A stretch of DNA of 64,000 nt from Paenibacillus kribbensis (lineage in GTDB: Bacteria; Bacillota; Bacilli; Paenibacillales; Paenibacillaceae), in the NCBI RefSeq assembly GCF_002240415.1, contig NZ_CP020028.1:5269501-5333500 (forward strand), read 5' to 3'. This document shows positions 44,076 to 52,880 of the stretch, piece by piece. The notes beneath the pieces are model-generated. The model ran no database searches. It saw only the letters and a list, made by a program, of their open reading frames with translations, and was not told where the DNA came from. Within the stretch, counting starts at the first letter, position 1. Each line of letters starts with the position of its first letter. Both the position numbers and the translations under genes were made by a program.

Positions 44076-45380
44076 ATGAAAATGAATACACTCCTTTTCC
44101 TGCTGATGCTTATATTTGTACCATTGGCAGGTGAGCTGAATATTCACCCGTTTTCTAATACATTTCGTCTCAGCTTCGGTACGCCTGTATTTTTTTTCTT
44201 TCTATTATCGATTCGGCATATTCCACCTGCGTTATCGGGAGTGCTTACAGGAATAGCTGTAGTCGCCTTTCGCATCTTGCTTAATCAGTACCTTTATCCC
44301 GGGTCTTCCTTTGAAGAGTTGATGACATTGCATGGGCCTACCTTTTTCTATTACATGGCTTACGGTTTGCTCTTCCAGCTTCTGGGCATTAATGCCGAGC
44401 CTTACCGCGCGCTCCGCGTGGGCATCCTGTCTGTGGGGATAGAGGTTGCCGCAAGCGTAGCGGAACTTAGCGTCCGGCGAAGCATTGACGGCGATTTCTG
44501 GGACATCATCAAAATCAGCAAGGTGGTTCTCATCGCCATGATTCGCAGCTTCTTCGTGCTTGGATTCTATAATATGATTCGCCTGAACCAGTCCATCCAG
44601 CATGAAGAGGCGCAAAGACAGCAGACTGAGCGGATTTTACTCCTGGTATCAGACCTGTACGAGGAGTCCGTCCAGCTAGGCAAAACCCTGTCGCACGCAG
44701 AGCAAATCACCCGTGAAAGCTACGAGCTGTACCGTGAGCTGCAGCAGGAGGAATCTCTGAAGGACAAAGATCATTACGCCAGACAGGCACTTCGTATTTC
44801 CGGACAAGTCCATGAGATAAAAAAGGACAGCCAGCGGATTTTTGCCGGTTTGTCCAAGCTTATTGATTCCGAAAGTGATGTCCATTACATGGCTTCGCAA
44901 GAGCTCGGCGAGCTAATCATCCGAACGAACAGCAAATATGCCCAATCACTGAACAAGTTTATCCGTTTCACCCTGAATTTCGATCCTTTGTTGCCCAAGC
45001 TGCATGTTTATACAGTTCTGACACTGATTAATAACCTGACATCCAATTCAGTTGAGGCGATGAAAGACAGCGGAAGGATTGACGTTTCCATTCGCTTTCA
45101 GCCGGGAACAGAGGATGTAGTATCCTTTAGTGTCACCGATAATGGCCCAGGTATTCCTCAGCGCAAACAGAAAATGGTCTTCACACCGGGGTACACGACC
45201 AAGTATGATGAGAAAGGACAGCCTTCGACCGGCATGGGATTGTTTTATGTGCGGGAGGTTGCGGAGAGCCTTGAAGGAACGATTGAACTGCTACAGAATG
45301 AAGAAGAGAATGCAGGTAGGGCACAGACTACTTTTAGAGTCATATTGCCTTTACGGAAACTGACGGAGAAAGGAAGATAG
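44076..45380 (+). CDS. glnK: GlnK/YcbA-type sensor histidine kinase
   Basis: A 434-residue kinase with about six N-terminal membrane helices (residues 1-180) in place of an extracellular sensor, a coiled-coil linker, then a HATPase domain with N box LINNLTSNSVEAM, G1 box DNGPGIP and G2 box STGMGLFYVREV. The layout matches B. subtilis GlnK (YcbA), which senses glutamine. The ATG follows GGAGGTGA. It precedes the response regulator gene by 4 bp. Confidence 0.87.
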   Translation: MKMNTLLFLLMLIFVPLAGELNIHPFSNTFRLSFGTPVFFFFLLSIRHIPPALSGVLTGIAVVAFRILLNQYLYPGSSFEELMTLHGPTFFYYMAYGLLFQLLGINAEPYRALRVGILSVGIEVAASVAELSVRRSIDGDFWDIIKISKVVLIAMIRSFFVLGFYNMIRLNQSIQHEEAQRQQTERILLLVSDLYEESVQLGKTLSHAEQITRESYELYRELQQEESLKDKDHYARQALRISGQVHEIKKDSQRIFAGLSKLIDSESDVHYMASQELGELIIRTNSKYAQSLNKFIRFTLNFDPLLPKLHVYTVLTLINNLTSNSVEAMKDSGRIDVSIRFQPGTEDVVSFSVTDNGPGIPQRKQKMVFTPGYTTKYDEKGQPSTGMGLFYVREVAESLEGTIELLQNEEENAGRAQTTFRVILPLRKLTEKGR

Positions 45381-45384
45381 TCCG

Positions 45385-46314
45385 ATGCGTTTTTATATTG
45401 TGGATGACGATCAAGGGATTCGTTCTATGTTGGCAGACATTATTGAAGACGAAGGTCTGGGAGAGGTCGTTGGGGAAGCAGAGGACGGCTCCTATGTGAA
45501 CAGCGGCCTGCTGGAGCTGAACCGGATTGATGTATTATTGATTGACCTGCTGATGCCGCTTCGTGACGGCATTCAGACGGTGCGCGCGCTCGGTGATCAA
45601 TTCAGTGGAAAAATCATTATGATCTCTCGGATTGAATCCAAGAACATGATCGGCGAGGCCTACTCGCTCGGTATTGAATACTATGTCGCCAAGCCCTTGA
45701 ACCGACTGGAGATTATTGCAGTGATTCATAAGGTGGCCGAACGTCTGCGAATGCAGCAGTCGATTACAGATATCCAGCGCACACTGCAAGGGTTGTCGAT
45801 GTTCACCTCGAATGGCCCATCAGCAACGCTGGAACCGACTCGAAATATTGTGACCTCTGGACAGTTTCTGCTTTCCGAAATGGGAATGATCGGTGAGGCG
45901 GGAAGTATGGATTTGCTGGACATGCTGGAATATCTGGACCAGTATGAGGAGGAAACAGGCAATCTATCACCTCATCTGCTCCCGCCGCTGAAGGATATAT
46001 TCGCCAATGTGGCGTTGAAACGATTGGGAGCCTCGGCCTCTGCGGCAGAGCTAAGCAAGGAAATCAAGGCGTCGGAGCAGCGTGTCCGCCGCGCTATTTT
46101 CCAGACGCTAAGCCATATTGTATCGCTTGGATTAACCGATTATACCCATCCCAAATTCGAAAATTATGCGTCCAAGTTTTTTGATTTTACGGAAATTCGC
46201 AAAAAAATGCTGGAGCTGCAAAATAATGTGGAGCCTTCTCTATCCCAAGCGCGAATTAACACAAAAAAGTTTGTGCAAGTGCTCTATACGGAAGCAAAAA
46301 GGCTGTTACACTAA
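45385..46314 (+). CDS. glnL: GlnL/YcbB-type response regulator
   Basis: A 309-residue regulator: receiver domain 1-120 with acidic pocket Asp7-Asp9 (IVDDDQ), phosphoacceptor Asp54 in LLIDLLMP and Lys in YYVAKPLNR, then the YcbB DNA-binding domain (ASAAELSKEIKASEQRVRRAIFQTLSHIVSLGLTDY) specific to GlnL proteins. In B. subtilis GlnL activates glutamine uptake and glutaminase genes; here the adjacent divergent symporter is the obvious candidate target. It is cotranscribed with glnK. Confidence 0.9.
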   Translation: MRFYIVDDDQGIRSMLADIIEDEGLGEVVGEAEDGSYVNSGLLELNRIDVLLIDLLMPLRDGIQTVRALGDQFSGKIIMISRIESKNMIGEAYSLGIEYYVAKPLNRLEIIAVIHKVAERLRMQQSITDIQRTLQGLSMFTSNGPSATLEPTRNIVTSGQFLLSEMGMIGEAGSMDLLDMLEYLDQYEEETGNLSPHLLPPLKDIFANVALKRLGASASAAELSKEIKASEQRVRRAIFQTLSHIVSLGLTDYTHPKFENYASKFFDFTEIRKKMLELQNNVEPSLSQARINTKKFVQVLYTEAKRLLH

Positions 46315-46321
46315 TAGAAAA

Positions 46322-46369
46322 GCACCTGTATCCCCCACATGTGTCTATCACACAGGATTAAACAGGTGC
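46322..46369. terminator. Hairpin between convergent glnL and marR-type genes
   Basis: GCACCTGT pairs with ACAGGTGC around a 32-base loop with a smaller internal hairpin. Followed rightward by AATTCGTTTTATT. Probably shared terminator. Confidence 0.55.
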
Positions 46370-46380
46370 AATTCGTTTTA

Positions 46381-46896
46381 TTACATGTCCTTTGATTCCA
46401 GACTCTTGTCCTGCCGCTCCACAGCTTCCAAAAAACCAATGCCATCGGACAGCAGACGTTTCAAGACAGCCAATTCCTCCGAGCTGTAACGACTTAAAAA
46501 TTCAAATAACTGACGCTGCACCTTGGCATGCAGCCGTTCATGCACGACAAAGAGCTTTTTCCCCAATGGGGTCAGGCGGAAATAAATTTCTTTTTTATTG
46601 TCGTTAAGCTGGGTTCTGCGAATCCAGCCTTCCTTGAGCAGCTTGGTGCTGACTTTCGAAACCGTACCTTTGCTAAGCTCAATCCGTTCCGCTAATGTCG
46701 TAACATTAATCGGCTCATGTCTCCCGATGCAGTCAATCACGTGGACATCAGTAAGATTAAGCCCGGCAATCCCCTCAAAATGCTCATGGATTTCTTCAAG
46801 AAAAGACATGCTCTCTCTCTGCTGATGCTGCTCCAACTGGTGATTCATTTTAATTAGCAAATCACAGATATGCTGAATTGACGTGGCTTTTTCCAT
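46381..46896 (-). CDS. MarR-family transcriptional regulator
   Basis: A 171-residue winged-helix regulator. The core is PINVTTLAERIELSKGTVSKVSTKLLKEGWIRRTQLNDNKKEIYFRLTPLGKKLF. The N-terminus is longer than usual, with a Gln/His-rich helix. AAAGGAGT lies upstream of the ATG. Two copies of GTTTC-N4-GAAAC upstream point to autoregulation. No adjacent divergent gene shows what else it controls. Confidence 0.87.
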   Translation of the reverse strand: MEKATSIQHICDLLIKMNHQLEQHQQRESMSFLEEIHEHFEGIAGLNLTDVHVIDCIGRHEPINVTTLAERIELSKGTVSKVSTKLLKEGWIRRTQLNDNKKEIYFRLTPLGKKLFVVHERLHAKVQRQLFEFLSRYSSEELAVLKRLLSDGIGFLEAVERQDKSLESKDM

Positions 46897-46949
46897 ACAA
46901 ACAGATGGTCACTCCTTTGGCGTACTCCTCCTTTCATTATAACCCATGT

Positions 46950-46967
46950 TTGTTTCACAGGAAACAA
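46950..46967. promoter_or_regulatory. MarR-type operator, proximal
   Basis: TTGTTTC-ACAG-GAAACAA, perfect 7-bp arms, about 54 bp upstream of the marR-type start. Confidence 0.6.
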
Positions 46968-47036
46968 TATACATACGAAAAGCTCCCCTTTAACATTTCC
47001 GTATATATACAAAAACATATCAAACCATGATATTTC

Positions 47037-47050
47037 GTTTCCTTTGAAAC
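47037..47050. promoter_or_regulatory. MarR-type operator, distal
   Basis: GTTTC-CTTT-GAAAC, the same dyad as at 46950-46967, 86 bp further upstream. The remaining bases up to 47160 hold no gene I can see. Confidence 0.55.
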
Positions 47051-47165
47051 AATTTTATTTTAGTTCAATTGAGAATAATTATCAACTATTTTTTAATCCT
47101 CATTTCTATCCGCCGCCACTACTCCACACGTAATCGTGAGTGCTACCAAGCTGGCATTTGGATTG

Positions 47166-47209
47166 AATACGGGTTGGAGCAGGGGATAACCCCCGATCCA
47201 ACCCGTATT
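47166..47209. terminator. Hairpin downstream of the mannanase gene
   Basis: AATACGGGTTGGA pairs perfectly with TCCAACCCGTATT around a loop that holds a GGGG/CCCC inner stem. No T tract follows leftward, but its position fits transcript termination or protection. Confidence 0.65.
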
Positions 47210-47219
47210 TCTTACCTCC

Positions 47220-49799
47220 TTACAGCTCAATCCCCCATACAAGCTGACCGTTCATATATCCGGTAACCTGTTCGTTGTCTGCGAACTGATTGCTGGATGC
47301 CTTAAACGAGTAATCGTCAGCCTGGTTGTAATTGGACCAGTCGGTTTTGGAGAACCGAGCTTGAACTTCTGCGCTCTGGCCGGGATTAAGCGTTCCAGCC
47401 GAACTCGTAAAGCCAATTTCCAGATAATAATCGGCTCCGGCAACTGGAGTCGCCAGTTTAACGAATTTGCTGGTTACATTCGCACTCCCGATACTGGACC
47501 AGTCGCACCAGAAACTCTGTGCCTTCTCCCCGTCAATCGTGTAGTAATACCGGAGTTTTACATCACTAAGCTGAATCGCAGAATCACCGTTGTTGACTAA
47601 TTTGAATCTGGGTGAAATTCCATTGGTGGAGGCACTCGTGTTCCCGTTGAAGGCTTGGATCGTCAAGTCTCCTGCGGGTACAGGAACACTGCTGTCCACA
47701 ACATTTACTGTAAGAACAGCGTTATTTCCTCCGTTGAAATGAAAGGTTATCGCATTCTGGCCCAGCGGCAGCGTAGCAAGATAGGATTTGCTCAGAACGA
47801 CATCAGCGCCTGATTCCGTATAATCCTGGCCTGATGCAAGCGTATAATTTCCATTCGTTATGCTTGCAAGCTGGTGTCCGTTTAAGGTAAGAGATGCGGA
47901 AAGATCCTGCCCTGGATTCGCCGCTTTATCAAATGTCGCATTCACAGGCGAAATCGCAGCGCTCGGTGTTGAATCGACAATTTTGACTTTTAATACGGAA
48001 TCTTTTCCTTGATTAAAATCAAAGACGATCGAATGCTCGCCAACCGGCAATCCAGCCAGGAATTCTTTTTTCAGCAGCAGCGTATTTCCGTTCAAGGTAT
48101 AATCCTGAGTCACGGTCAATGCATTGTCGCCTGCTCGGAGAGCGGTTAATGTATTGTCGTTAAAATTCACGGTTATGGCTTTATCGCTTTGATTGGGCGC
48201 ATATGTGTCAAATTCGACGCTTGTAGGTGTGATGGACGCTCTTGGGGTTTTATCGTCAGCCTTTAAATCGGGTAGCTCATCCAACGTGATTACATAATCA
48301 CTTTGATAAATCGTTTTCAGGGTGGCTGGATAATTAAAGGCGGAACTCATGAGATGCTCGCCATACCAGGGCAAGAAGTAGAGCCATCCCGACTTTTCCT
48401 CTGTCAGATTCTGTACGCTTGGGACGGTGTCGTTCTCCGTCATGGCCACCATTTTCTTGCCGCCAGTTAAATCAACAAGCTGATAGAAAATCGAAGTAAT
48501 GGCATCCTCATTGGGTACGCCGGACAAACCGTCATAGCGGTTGTAGACCGTATTGTATTTATCATAGCCGACAATATCTACCTTATCGTCGCCGGGATAC
48601 CATGCGGGAGAAGTGCTGTACACGTAGCTGTTGTAGGTCCAGATCAAGTTGTGCAAGCCGTACGTCTCTGTAAGTTCGGTATAGATCTGATCCCACAGCT
48701 GTTTGTACACATCCGCGCCTGCCGAAGCCCACCAGAACCACGCGCCTTCCCCTTTCAATCCGCCGTTGCCCTCCGCCTCATGATAGGGACGGAAAATAAC
48801 CGGCACATTGTTATCTTGCAGAATTTGCAGCTGTTTTGCCAAATCTTTAATAGTCATCTTCACGTATTGATATTCTTTGGTACCGGGAACCACCGCATTG
48901 GCTGTATTAAAATTGGTTTCCGTCGGCTTGTAGGTGGCATTCTTCCAATCCACAGGCTCCCCGAGCTGATAGGCGGTGAAATTGCGAGGCACATTGATAT
49001 GCCAGGAAGCTGTCGCGATCCCGCCCCGGTTATTTACCCAATTGATCATCCGATCGGTTGTGCCGTCCTCCCAACCGTACAACGGATTATAGTTCATCAA
49101 ATCGAAGCCGCGGATTGCCGGATACTTTCCGGTTAAATTGTGAATCCAATCAAACTCCAACTCCGTATTGCCGTCATTGCCGCCTCCATAAATCTCCTGC
49201 TGACCGGAGATCATATGGTTGCCGTAAACCTCCGTTAAATAATTCATCAAACGTTGAGTTTCCGGTGTGGCTTTAGAATCGGTGAGGACAGGCTGCACAT
49301 TCAAGGGATCAAGATCAGCATAATCCACAGTGAAGGTGTCAAAATAAGCGAATCCCCAACCGGACTTCAGTTGGATGGTGTTGCTTCCTTGTTTCAGCTT
49401 ATGGAAGCCAAAATCGAAATTCGACCACGTGGTCGTGTAAGGCAGCATATACGAACCTTTGGTAGCGCCGTTAACGGTTAAATATTGAAGCCTGCCGTCA
49501 GGACTCAACTCCTGCATGTACCGAGTGGAGATCGCATACATGCCGGTTTCCGGGACAGTCACTGTGAAGGTTATTGTGCCGGAATTCTGCATCCAGACAA
49601 ATCCACTCCCGGAGAATCCAGGCTTGGGTTGTCCGTAAATTTCAGTCGCCACTTGAAGATCGGAGGTGAGCTGGGCATCTTCGCCTTCAATTGTGAAAAG
49701 TGCGGTGTCGTCTGCATGAACGGGCGCTGTTGTTATCAATCCAAGCAGCAGAGTAAACGCCAGCATAAATGCGCTTGCCTTTTTGAGCAAATTTTTCAT
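47220..49799 (-). CDS. Secreted modular GH26 beta-mannanase (CBM35-GH26-X2-X2-CBM3)
   Basis: A protein of about 859 residues that cleaves beta-1,4-mannan outside the cell. Numbered from ATG 49805: signal peptide 1-31 (ends VHA), CBM35-type module about 35-165, GH26 catalytic domain about 175-510 with acid/base Glu343 (FRPYHEAEGNGG) and nucleophile Glu457 (VAMTENDT), X2 modules about 522-611 and 613-702, and CBM3 from about 712 to the end (LKYYYTIDGE-like strand, ending GQLVWGIEL). I prefer ATG 49799, which has better spacing to AAAGGAAAG. CBM3 should bind it to cellulose, so it suits mannan in plant cell walls. Single gene. Confidence 0.92.
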   Translation of the reverse strand: MKNLLKKASAFMLAFTLLLGLITTAPVHADDTALFTIEGEDAQLTSDLQVATEIYGQPKPGFSGSGFVWMQNSGTITFTVTVPETGMYAISTRYMQELSPDGRLQYLTVNGATKGSYMLPYTTTWSNFDFGFHKLKQGSNTIQLKSGWGFAYFDTFTVDYADLDPLNVQPVLTDSKATPETQRLMNYLTEVYGNHMISGQQEIYGGGNDGNTELEFDWIHNLTGKYPAIRGFDLMNYNPLYGWEDGTTDRMINWVNNRGGIATASWHINVPRNFTAYQLGEPVDWKNATYKPTETNFNTANAVVPGTKEYQYVKMTIKDLAKQLQILQDNNVPVIFRPYHEAEGNGGLKGEGAWFWWASAGADVYKQLWDQIYTELTETYGLHNLIWTYNSYVYSTSPAWYPGDDKVDIVGYDKYNTVYNRYDGLSGVPNEDAITSIFYQLVDLTGGKKMVAMTENDTVPSVQNLTEEKSGWLYFLPWYGEHLMSSAFNYPATLKTIYQSDYVITLDELPDLKADDKTPRASITPTSVEFDTYAPNQSDKAITVNFNDNTLTALRAGDNALTVTQDYTLNGNTLLLKKEFLAGLPVGEHSIVFDFNQGKDSVLKVKIVDSTPSAAISPVNATFDKAANPGQDLSASLTLNGHQLASITNGNYTLASGQDYTESGADVVLSKSYLATLPLGQNAITFHFNGGNNAVLTVNVVDSSVPVPAGDLTIQAFNGNTSASTNGISPRFKLVNNGDSAIQLSDVKLRYYYTIDGEKAQSFWCDWSSIGSANVTSKFVKLATPVAGADYYLEIGFTSSAGTLNPGQSAEVQARFSKTDWSNYNQADDYSFKASSNQFADNEQVTGYMNGQLVWGIEL

Positions 49800-50088
49800 T
49801 CTCATCTTTCCTTTCTGTGTAAAATATGATAAATAATCTCGTAATATGTCAACTCATGGTGTCGCTTCCATAGTAAACATAGCACACATACCATAATCTG
49901 TAAATATATCAATTTTAAAAAGTTTTGCATTTCGTTTCTCCATAATCCCTACGTTCTTCCACTCCCCTTTTCCTCAACGTCAGCCGCTGATTTTAGGTTT
50001 TGAACTGTTTTATTTTTGAATATTAAATTGTATAATCGTTAAATGAGAACTCATTAGCTACGGCTCTCTATAGAAGGGATGATGATAC

Positions 50089-50586
50089 ATGTCAGATGCA
50101 AACCAATTATTCGGTCAAACACTGGTTAAATCGCTGGTCGGTGAACGCGGACATATTCGAGTGGCCCGGGCATTACCAGACATTGATGTCGAACTGGCAG
50201 GGAAGAAAAATGAAGAAATGCCCTACAGCATTTATCAGCTATTGAAGCACATGATCTACTGGCAGCAATTTATGCTGGAGCATTTGGAAGGACGGAAGCC
50301 TCAGCTTCCGGGCAATGTCATGGAAAGCTGGCCTGAAGAAACAGGACCGCAAAGCGAAGAGGCATGGCAGGCTGTCATTCAAGAATTTTTACAAGGCGTA
50401 GATCGAGCGGTACAGATTGCTGAAACCGCGCAGCTGGATGATTCACTGGCTCATTTCCCCGGTGAGACGAAAGCGGGACTGCTGCGGAATATCGCTTCCC
50501 ACAACTCCTACCATTTGGGCGAAATCGTACTACTGCGCCGGATTTATGGGGCTTGGCCGCCACCTGGCGGCAGATATCCCGCTTAA
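50089..50586 (+). CDS. DinB-family protein
   Basis: A 165-residue four-helix-bundle protein of the DinB/YfiT superfamily with the metal-binding His pattern: His in LLKHMIYWQQFML and two His in IASHNSYHLGEIVLLRR. Members include thiol-dependent S-transferases; the substrate here is unknown. GAAGGG lies ten bases upstream of the ATG and a TATAAT at 50031-50036 may be its -10 box. The 289 bp before it hold nothing else. Confidence 0.85.
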   Translation: MSDANQLFGQTLVKSLVGERGHIRVARALPDIDVELAGKKNEEMPYSIYQLLKHMIYWQQFMLEHLEGRKPQLPGNVMESWPEETGPQSEEAWQAVIQEFLQGVDRAVQIAETAQLDDSLAHFPGETKAGLLRNIASHNSYHLGEIVLLRRIYGAWPPPGGRYPA

Positions 50587-50820
50587 AGGCTGCACCCTAC
50601 CCTTGTTATACACCCAACCAACTGCTCCCTCCCTCCATAAAAGCATTGGAATTTAGGCACAGTGGGGTATACACCCGCGTATCTTAAGTGGGAACCCGTT
50701 CTCCTTGTGCCCTGCTTATTTCATATTCATCCTAGCTCGATTTGAAGCCATTCATGCGTTATCAGGAGCAAGCCGTAAAACAGTTCCCATGATGCAAGAT
50801 CAAAGAGAGGTTTCGAGAAT

Positions 50821-52023
50821 ATGAAAAGACACTTATATTTAAATCGTAATATCGCCTGCATGATCGTTATCAGCCTTATTGCTAACATGAGTGGGAGTAT
50901 GATCCTTCCACTCTTTGCTATTTATGTAGAACAATTCGGGATATCCGCATTCCGTATGAGTATTTTATTTTCTCTGTTTTATGTAGGAAGATTTGTGGGT
51001 GGAGGCCTGGCAGGACGGATTTATGAAAAGGTTGGCGCAAAACGCCTGGGGTTGAGCTTGCTCATCGCTGAAATCGTTTGTATGCTTCTGTTCCCGGTTG
51101 CAGAAAGCTTTATCATTTTATCCATTCTTAGACTTCTTCAAGGCTTGGTGGCTATAGGATTAACTGTCTTTGTAAGAGTCACGATCAACCACATCAGCAC
51201 CATGGAAAATAGAGGAACGCTTAATGGATATATCAGCAGCAGTGAAGGTGCGGGTATGATTTTGGGTCCCCTTATGAGTGGAGTGATCGTTTCTTATTTT
51301 TCTCTAGCGGTTCCGTTTTATATCGTTGCTCTTTTTTCTTGTATATCCTTCGTAGCTGTTTCAAGAATGACTTTCTTCTTCAATTCCCCCGCACAGCCTC
51401 AACAACAGCATTCGCTTCCTCAGGAATCCAAAAGAAAAACCATGCTAACGAAACAGTTACTGCTCTATTCCACCGTTCATTTCCTTGAAATGAGTGCATT
51501 CGCTATCTTTTTAACGTATTTTTCCATATATGCAACCTACAAGCTACACTGGAGTCCAGCAGAAATCAGCCTAGCTTTTACAATCATCGGCATATCAACC
51601 TTTGTATCGGCACCCTTGATCGGAAAAATATCTGATATACTCAAAGATCGCTTAATCCTGTGTATGATCGGTCTGTTATTCATCATGCTGGAAATCGTTT
51701 TATTTCTTTGGTTCACGGAGCAGTGGATTGTATACTTGGGGATGTTCATAGGAGGCATTGGCGGAGCCAGTTATCTCGATTCATTTTACTCACAGCTAGG
51801 AGACGTCATTCCCGAGGAACATAGGAGCCTGTTTATCGGCAATGTTGCCTCTTTCTCTGAATTAGGGGCCATTGTTTCTCCGCTCGTCGCAGGTGTGCTC
51901 CTTGAACGTTTTAACATAAACGCCCCCTTTTATTACAATATGATTTTGGTGTTTATTGCGATTGTGATCCAATATTTCATTCGATTAAAATCGCAAACCT
52001 CAAGAAACAGGCCACTTGCATAA
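50821..52023 (+). CDS. MFS transporter
   Basis: A 400-residue, 12-helix major facilitator. The family motif A region between helices 2 and 3 reads GGGLAGRIYEKVGAKRLG, and the second half has GKISDILKDRLIL. It looks like a drug/metabolite exporter but the subfamily is not clear. AGAGAGG precedes the ATG by ten bases. The 234 bp upstream hold no gene. It converges with the maltose locus. Confidence 0.85.
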   Translation: MKRHLYLNRNIACMIVISLIANMSGSMILPLFAIYVEQFGISAFRMSILFSLFYVGRFVGGGLAGRIYEKVGAKRLGLSLLIAEIVCMLLFPVAESFIILSILRLLQGLVAIGLTVFVRVTINHISTMENRGTLNGYISSSEGAGMILGPLMSGVIVSYFSLAVPFYIVALFSCISFVAVSRMTFFFNSPAQPQQQHSLPQESKRKTMLTKQLLLYSTVHFLEMSAFAIFLTYFSIYATYKLHWSPAEISLAFTIIGISTFVSAPLIGKISDILKDRLILCMIGLLFIMLEIVLFLWFTEQWIVYLGMFIGGIGGASYLDSFYSQLGDVIPEEHRSLFIGNVASFSELGAIVSPLVAGVLLERFNINAPFYYNMILVFIAIVIQYFIRLKSQTSRNRPLA

Positions 52024-52052
52024 GCAGGCGGCCCATTCCCTTTTCCTATGAA

Positions 52053-52874
52053 TTAAAGCTTCACTTCCACGGCAAGCCCGAAATGATCGGATACAACCGC
52101 CCCTGTCTTCCCGTTCAGCACAACAGTTGAAGATTGAACCTGCAGGGCCTTATTGGAAAAAACATAGTCAATCCGCAGCGGCTCCGCGTTGCTTTCCCAG
52201 CCTGCAATGGCTTTGATGACGGTATGCCCTTCATCACGTACGGCTGCGTTCGAATAAGTATCCGACCAACCGGATTGCAATGCATAGTCATATCCTTCTC
52301 CACGCACTTCGGCAGCATTATTAAAATCCCCCATCATGAAAACAGGAGCGGGCGCCAAAGGGTTCAATATTTCCGTAGTACGATCCCAGAGTCCACGGAA
52401 GGATTCCTCATCATTCCACCAGTTATAGTGTCCACTGACAAACCAGGACTGCACGCCGTCCACCACAGTCTGAATGCCCACAACTTTACGCGAGCGGTAG
52501 TTGTCATAATCGCGAAGCGAGGAAACATATTCGTTCACCGTATCTGTAATCGGTGTTCTGGACAAAATCGCCAAACCCTCGTCGTATTTGACAAAACCAA
52601 CATGTGCGGGAGCCCACGTCCAATGATAGGCATTGGACAATAACCTGTTCAGCACATAGGCATAGTTATCACGCTTAATGACGATTTCAGGATCAGCACT
52701 ATAGTAAGAGCCCAAATCGTCCAGTGACAAAGGCGCTTCTTCTATGGACTGATTCACTTCCTGCAAGGCAATGACATCAAACTGCTGTTCATCAATAAAA
52801 GCAGCCAGCTGCTTTAGCTTTTCGAGCTGGTTTTCTTCCATCCAAGCATGTGTATTTAAGGTTAACAATTTCAA
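52053..52874 (-). CDS. mapP: Maltose 6'-phosphate phosphatase (EEP family)
   Basis: A 273-residue endonuclease/exonuclease/phosphatase-fold protein. Metal and catalytic motifs are LTLNTH, IALQEVNQ (Glu39), MGDFNN and SDHFG near the C-terminus. The fold alone would be ambiguous, but the gene starts 6 bp after a maltose-type PTS gene and shares a locus with maltose phosphorylase and beta-phosphoglucomutase. That is the context of MapP in Enterococcus faecalis and Lactobacillus casei, which removes the phosphate from PTS-imported maltose 6'-phosphate. TTG start with AGGTG overlapping the malT stop codon; translational coupling is likely. Confidence 0.8.
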   Translation of the reverse strand: MKLLTLNTHAWMEENQLEKLKQLAAFIDEQQFDVIALQEVNQSIEEAPLSLDDLGSYYSADPEIVIKRDNYAYVLNRLLSNAYHWTWAPAHVGFVKYDEGLAILSRTPITDTVNEYVSSLRDYDNYRSRKVVGIQTVVDGVQSWFVSGHYNWWNDEESFRGLWDRTTEILNPLAPAPVFMMGDFNNAAEVRGEGYDYALQSGWSDTYSNAAVRDEGHTVIKAIAGWESNAEPLRIDYVFSNKALQVQSSTVVLNGKTGAVVSDHFGLAVEVKL

Positions 52875-52880
52875 AACGAA

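Noticed and set aside
44076..46314. DctS/DctR or CitS-type system for the adjacent symporter
   Set aside because: The kinase has membrane helices instead of an extracellular PAS sensor, and the regulator carries the YcbB output domain, so GlnK/GlnL fits better.
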